A stretch of DNA of 64,000 bases. Origin: Streptomyces zingiberis. GTDB taxonomy: Bacteria; Actinomycetota; Actinomycetes; Streptomycetales; Streptomycetaceae. The first letter of the stretch is position 1, and each line of letters opens with the position of its first letter. Positions 63,629 to 64,000 of the stretch are shown piece by piece. The DNA is taken from assembly GCF_012034935.1 (NCBI RefSeq), contig NZ_JAATEN010000009.1:1-64000 (forward strand), written 5' to 3'. The notes beneath the pieces are model-generated. The model was given only the letters and a program-made list of their open reading frames with translations. It did not search any database and had not been told where the DNA came from. The position numbers and the translations under genes were made by a program.

Positions 63629-64000
63629 TCAGACCGCCGGGGTGGGGCGGGCCGCGCGCCACTGAGGGGCCAGGACCGACCAGATCTCCATGTCGTGCCG
63701 CTTGCCCCGGTAGGGGTAGCTCTCCCGGAGGACACCCTCCCGGGACATCCCCAGCCGGCGGGCCACGGCGATGCTGGGCTCGTTCCGCGAGGCGACCCAC
63801 CACTCCACGCGGTGGATGCCCCGCTCGTCGACCGCCCAGTCGATCAGCACCCGCACCGCCCGGGTCACCAGCCCCCGGCCCACCGCCGACGGCTCCAGCC
63901 AGCAGCCCGCCTCGGCGATGCCCCGTGCCACGTCCATCGTCCGCAGCAGCACCCCGCCGACCAGCTCCCCGTCCCAGTGGATCCCGTGGACCCGGCCGGT
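63629..64000 (-). CDS. GNAT acetyltransferase, RimJ-like (5' end outside the window)
   Basis: 123 residues of the C-terminal part are visible; the start lies beyond 64000. Acetyl-CoA-binding stretches: CWLEPSAVGRGLVTRAVRVL and ASRNEPSIAVARRLGMSREG, ending in MEIWSVLAPQWRA. Resembles the RimJ/RimL protein N-terminal acetyltransferases. Convergent with sbcC, 21 bp apart. Confidence 0.85.
   Translation of the reverse strand, partial: TGRVHGIHWDGELVGGVLLRTMDVARGIAEAGCWLEPSAVGRGLVTRAVRVLIDWAVDERGIHRVEWWVASRNEPSIAVARRLGMSREGVLRESYPYRGKRHDMEIWSVLAPQWRAARPTPAV

Overview
The window is very GC-rich DNA, packed with genes, with frequent GTG starts and third-position GC bias. It comes from an actinomycete, most likely Streptomyces or a close relative. 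Supporting this are a complete conservon (cvnABCD plus two P450s), a DUF881/Sbp/GarA/FtsR-like block in front of gcvP, a tandem glycine riboswitch, and many apparently leaderless genes (a TANNNT box six bases before the start codon). I see no tRNA, rRNA, insertion sequence, prophage or CRISPR array.

Left third (1-30.7 kb). A CDP-alcohol phosphatidyltransferase and a two-domain nucleotidyltransferase open the window. They are followed by DUF881-Sbp-DUF881, a GarA-type FHA protein, two MerR regulators flanking a DUF151 protein, DinB, a PRC-barrel protein and riboswitch-controlled gcvP. From memory this order matches the mycobacterial Rv1822-Rv1832 block, but gcvH is absent here. Next come small unknowns, a glutamate-cysteine-ligase-like enzyme, a CAAX-type protease, a Clp-N-only protein, an EamA transporter, an ArsR-MFS operon with a striking palindromic operator, a HipA-like kinase/DUF3037 pair, two SDR reductases, ung, a Pro-rich lipoprotein and a Gfo/Idh oxidoreductase.

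Middle (30.7-43.2 kb, mostly minus strand). This holds lnt, a DMT transporter, a ClpC-type unfoldase and the conservon operon. The conservon encodes a histidine-kinase-like ATPase, a roadblock protein, a DUF742 protein and a small GTPase. Two P450s follow: one lacks the ExxR motif (CYP157-like) and the next is ordinary. The operon ends in a 19-bp perfect hairpin. A flavin reductase lies divergently upstream of cvnA.

Right third (43.3-64 kb). A CapA-like protein, a lysozyme-like/amidase cell-wall hydrolase, uppP, a VTT membrane protein, a spermidine-synthase-like protein, an MFS exporter and a Pro/Gln-rich membrane protein come first. They are followed by a thioesterase-fold protein, two left-handed beta-helix proteins, a 29-aa membrane peptide, a YbaK-like deacylase, a CoA-binding protein, a YigZ-family protein, a HAD phosphatase, dhaKL without dhaM, sbcDC and a truncated GNAT gene at the edge.

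Most of the window looks like ordinary chromosome. The points most worth a second look are the degenerate phosphomutase half of the nucleotidyltransferase, the ExxR-less P450 and its 133-bp overlap with the next P450, the ArsR operator, the HipA/DUF3037 pair, the DinB C-terminal add-on domain, and the consistent leaderless-promoter geometry.
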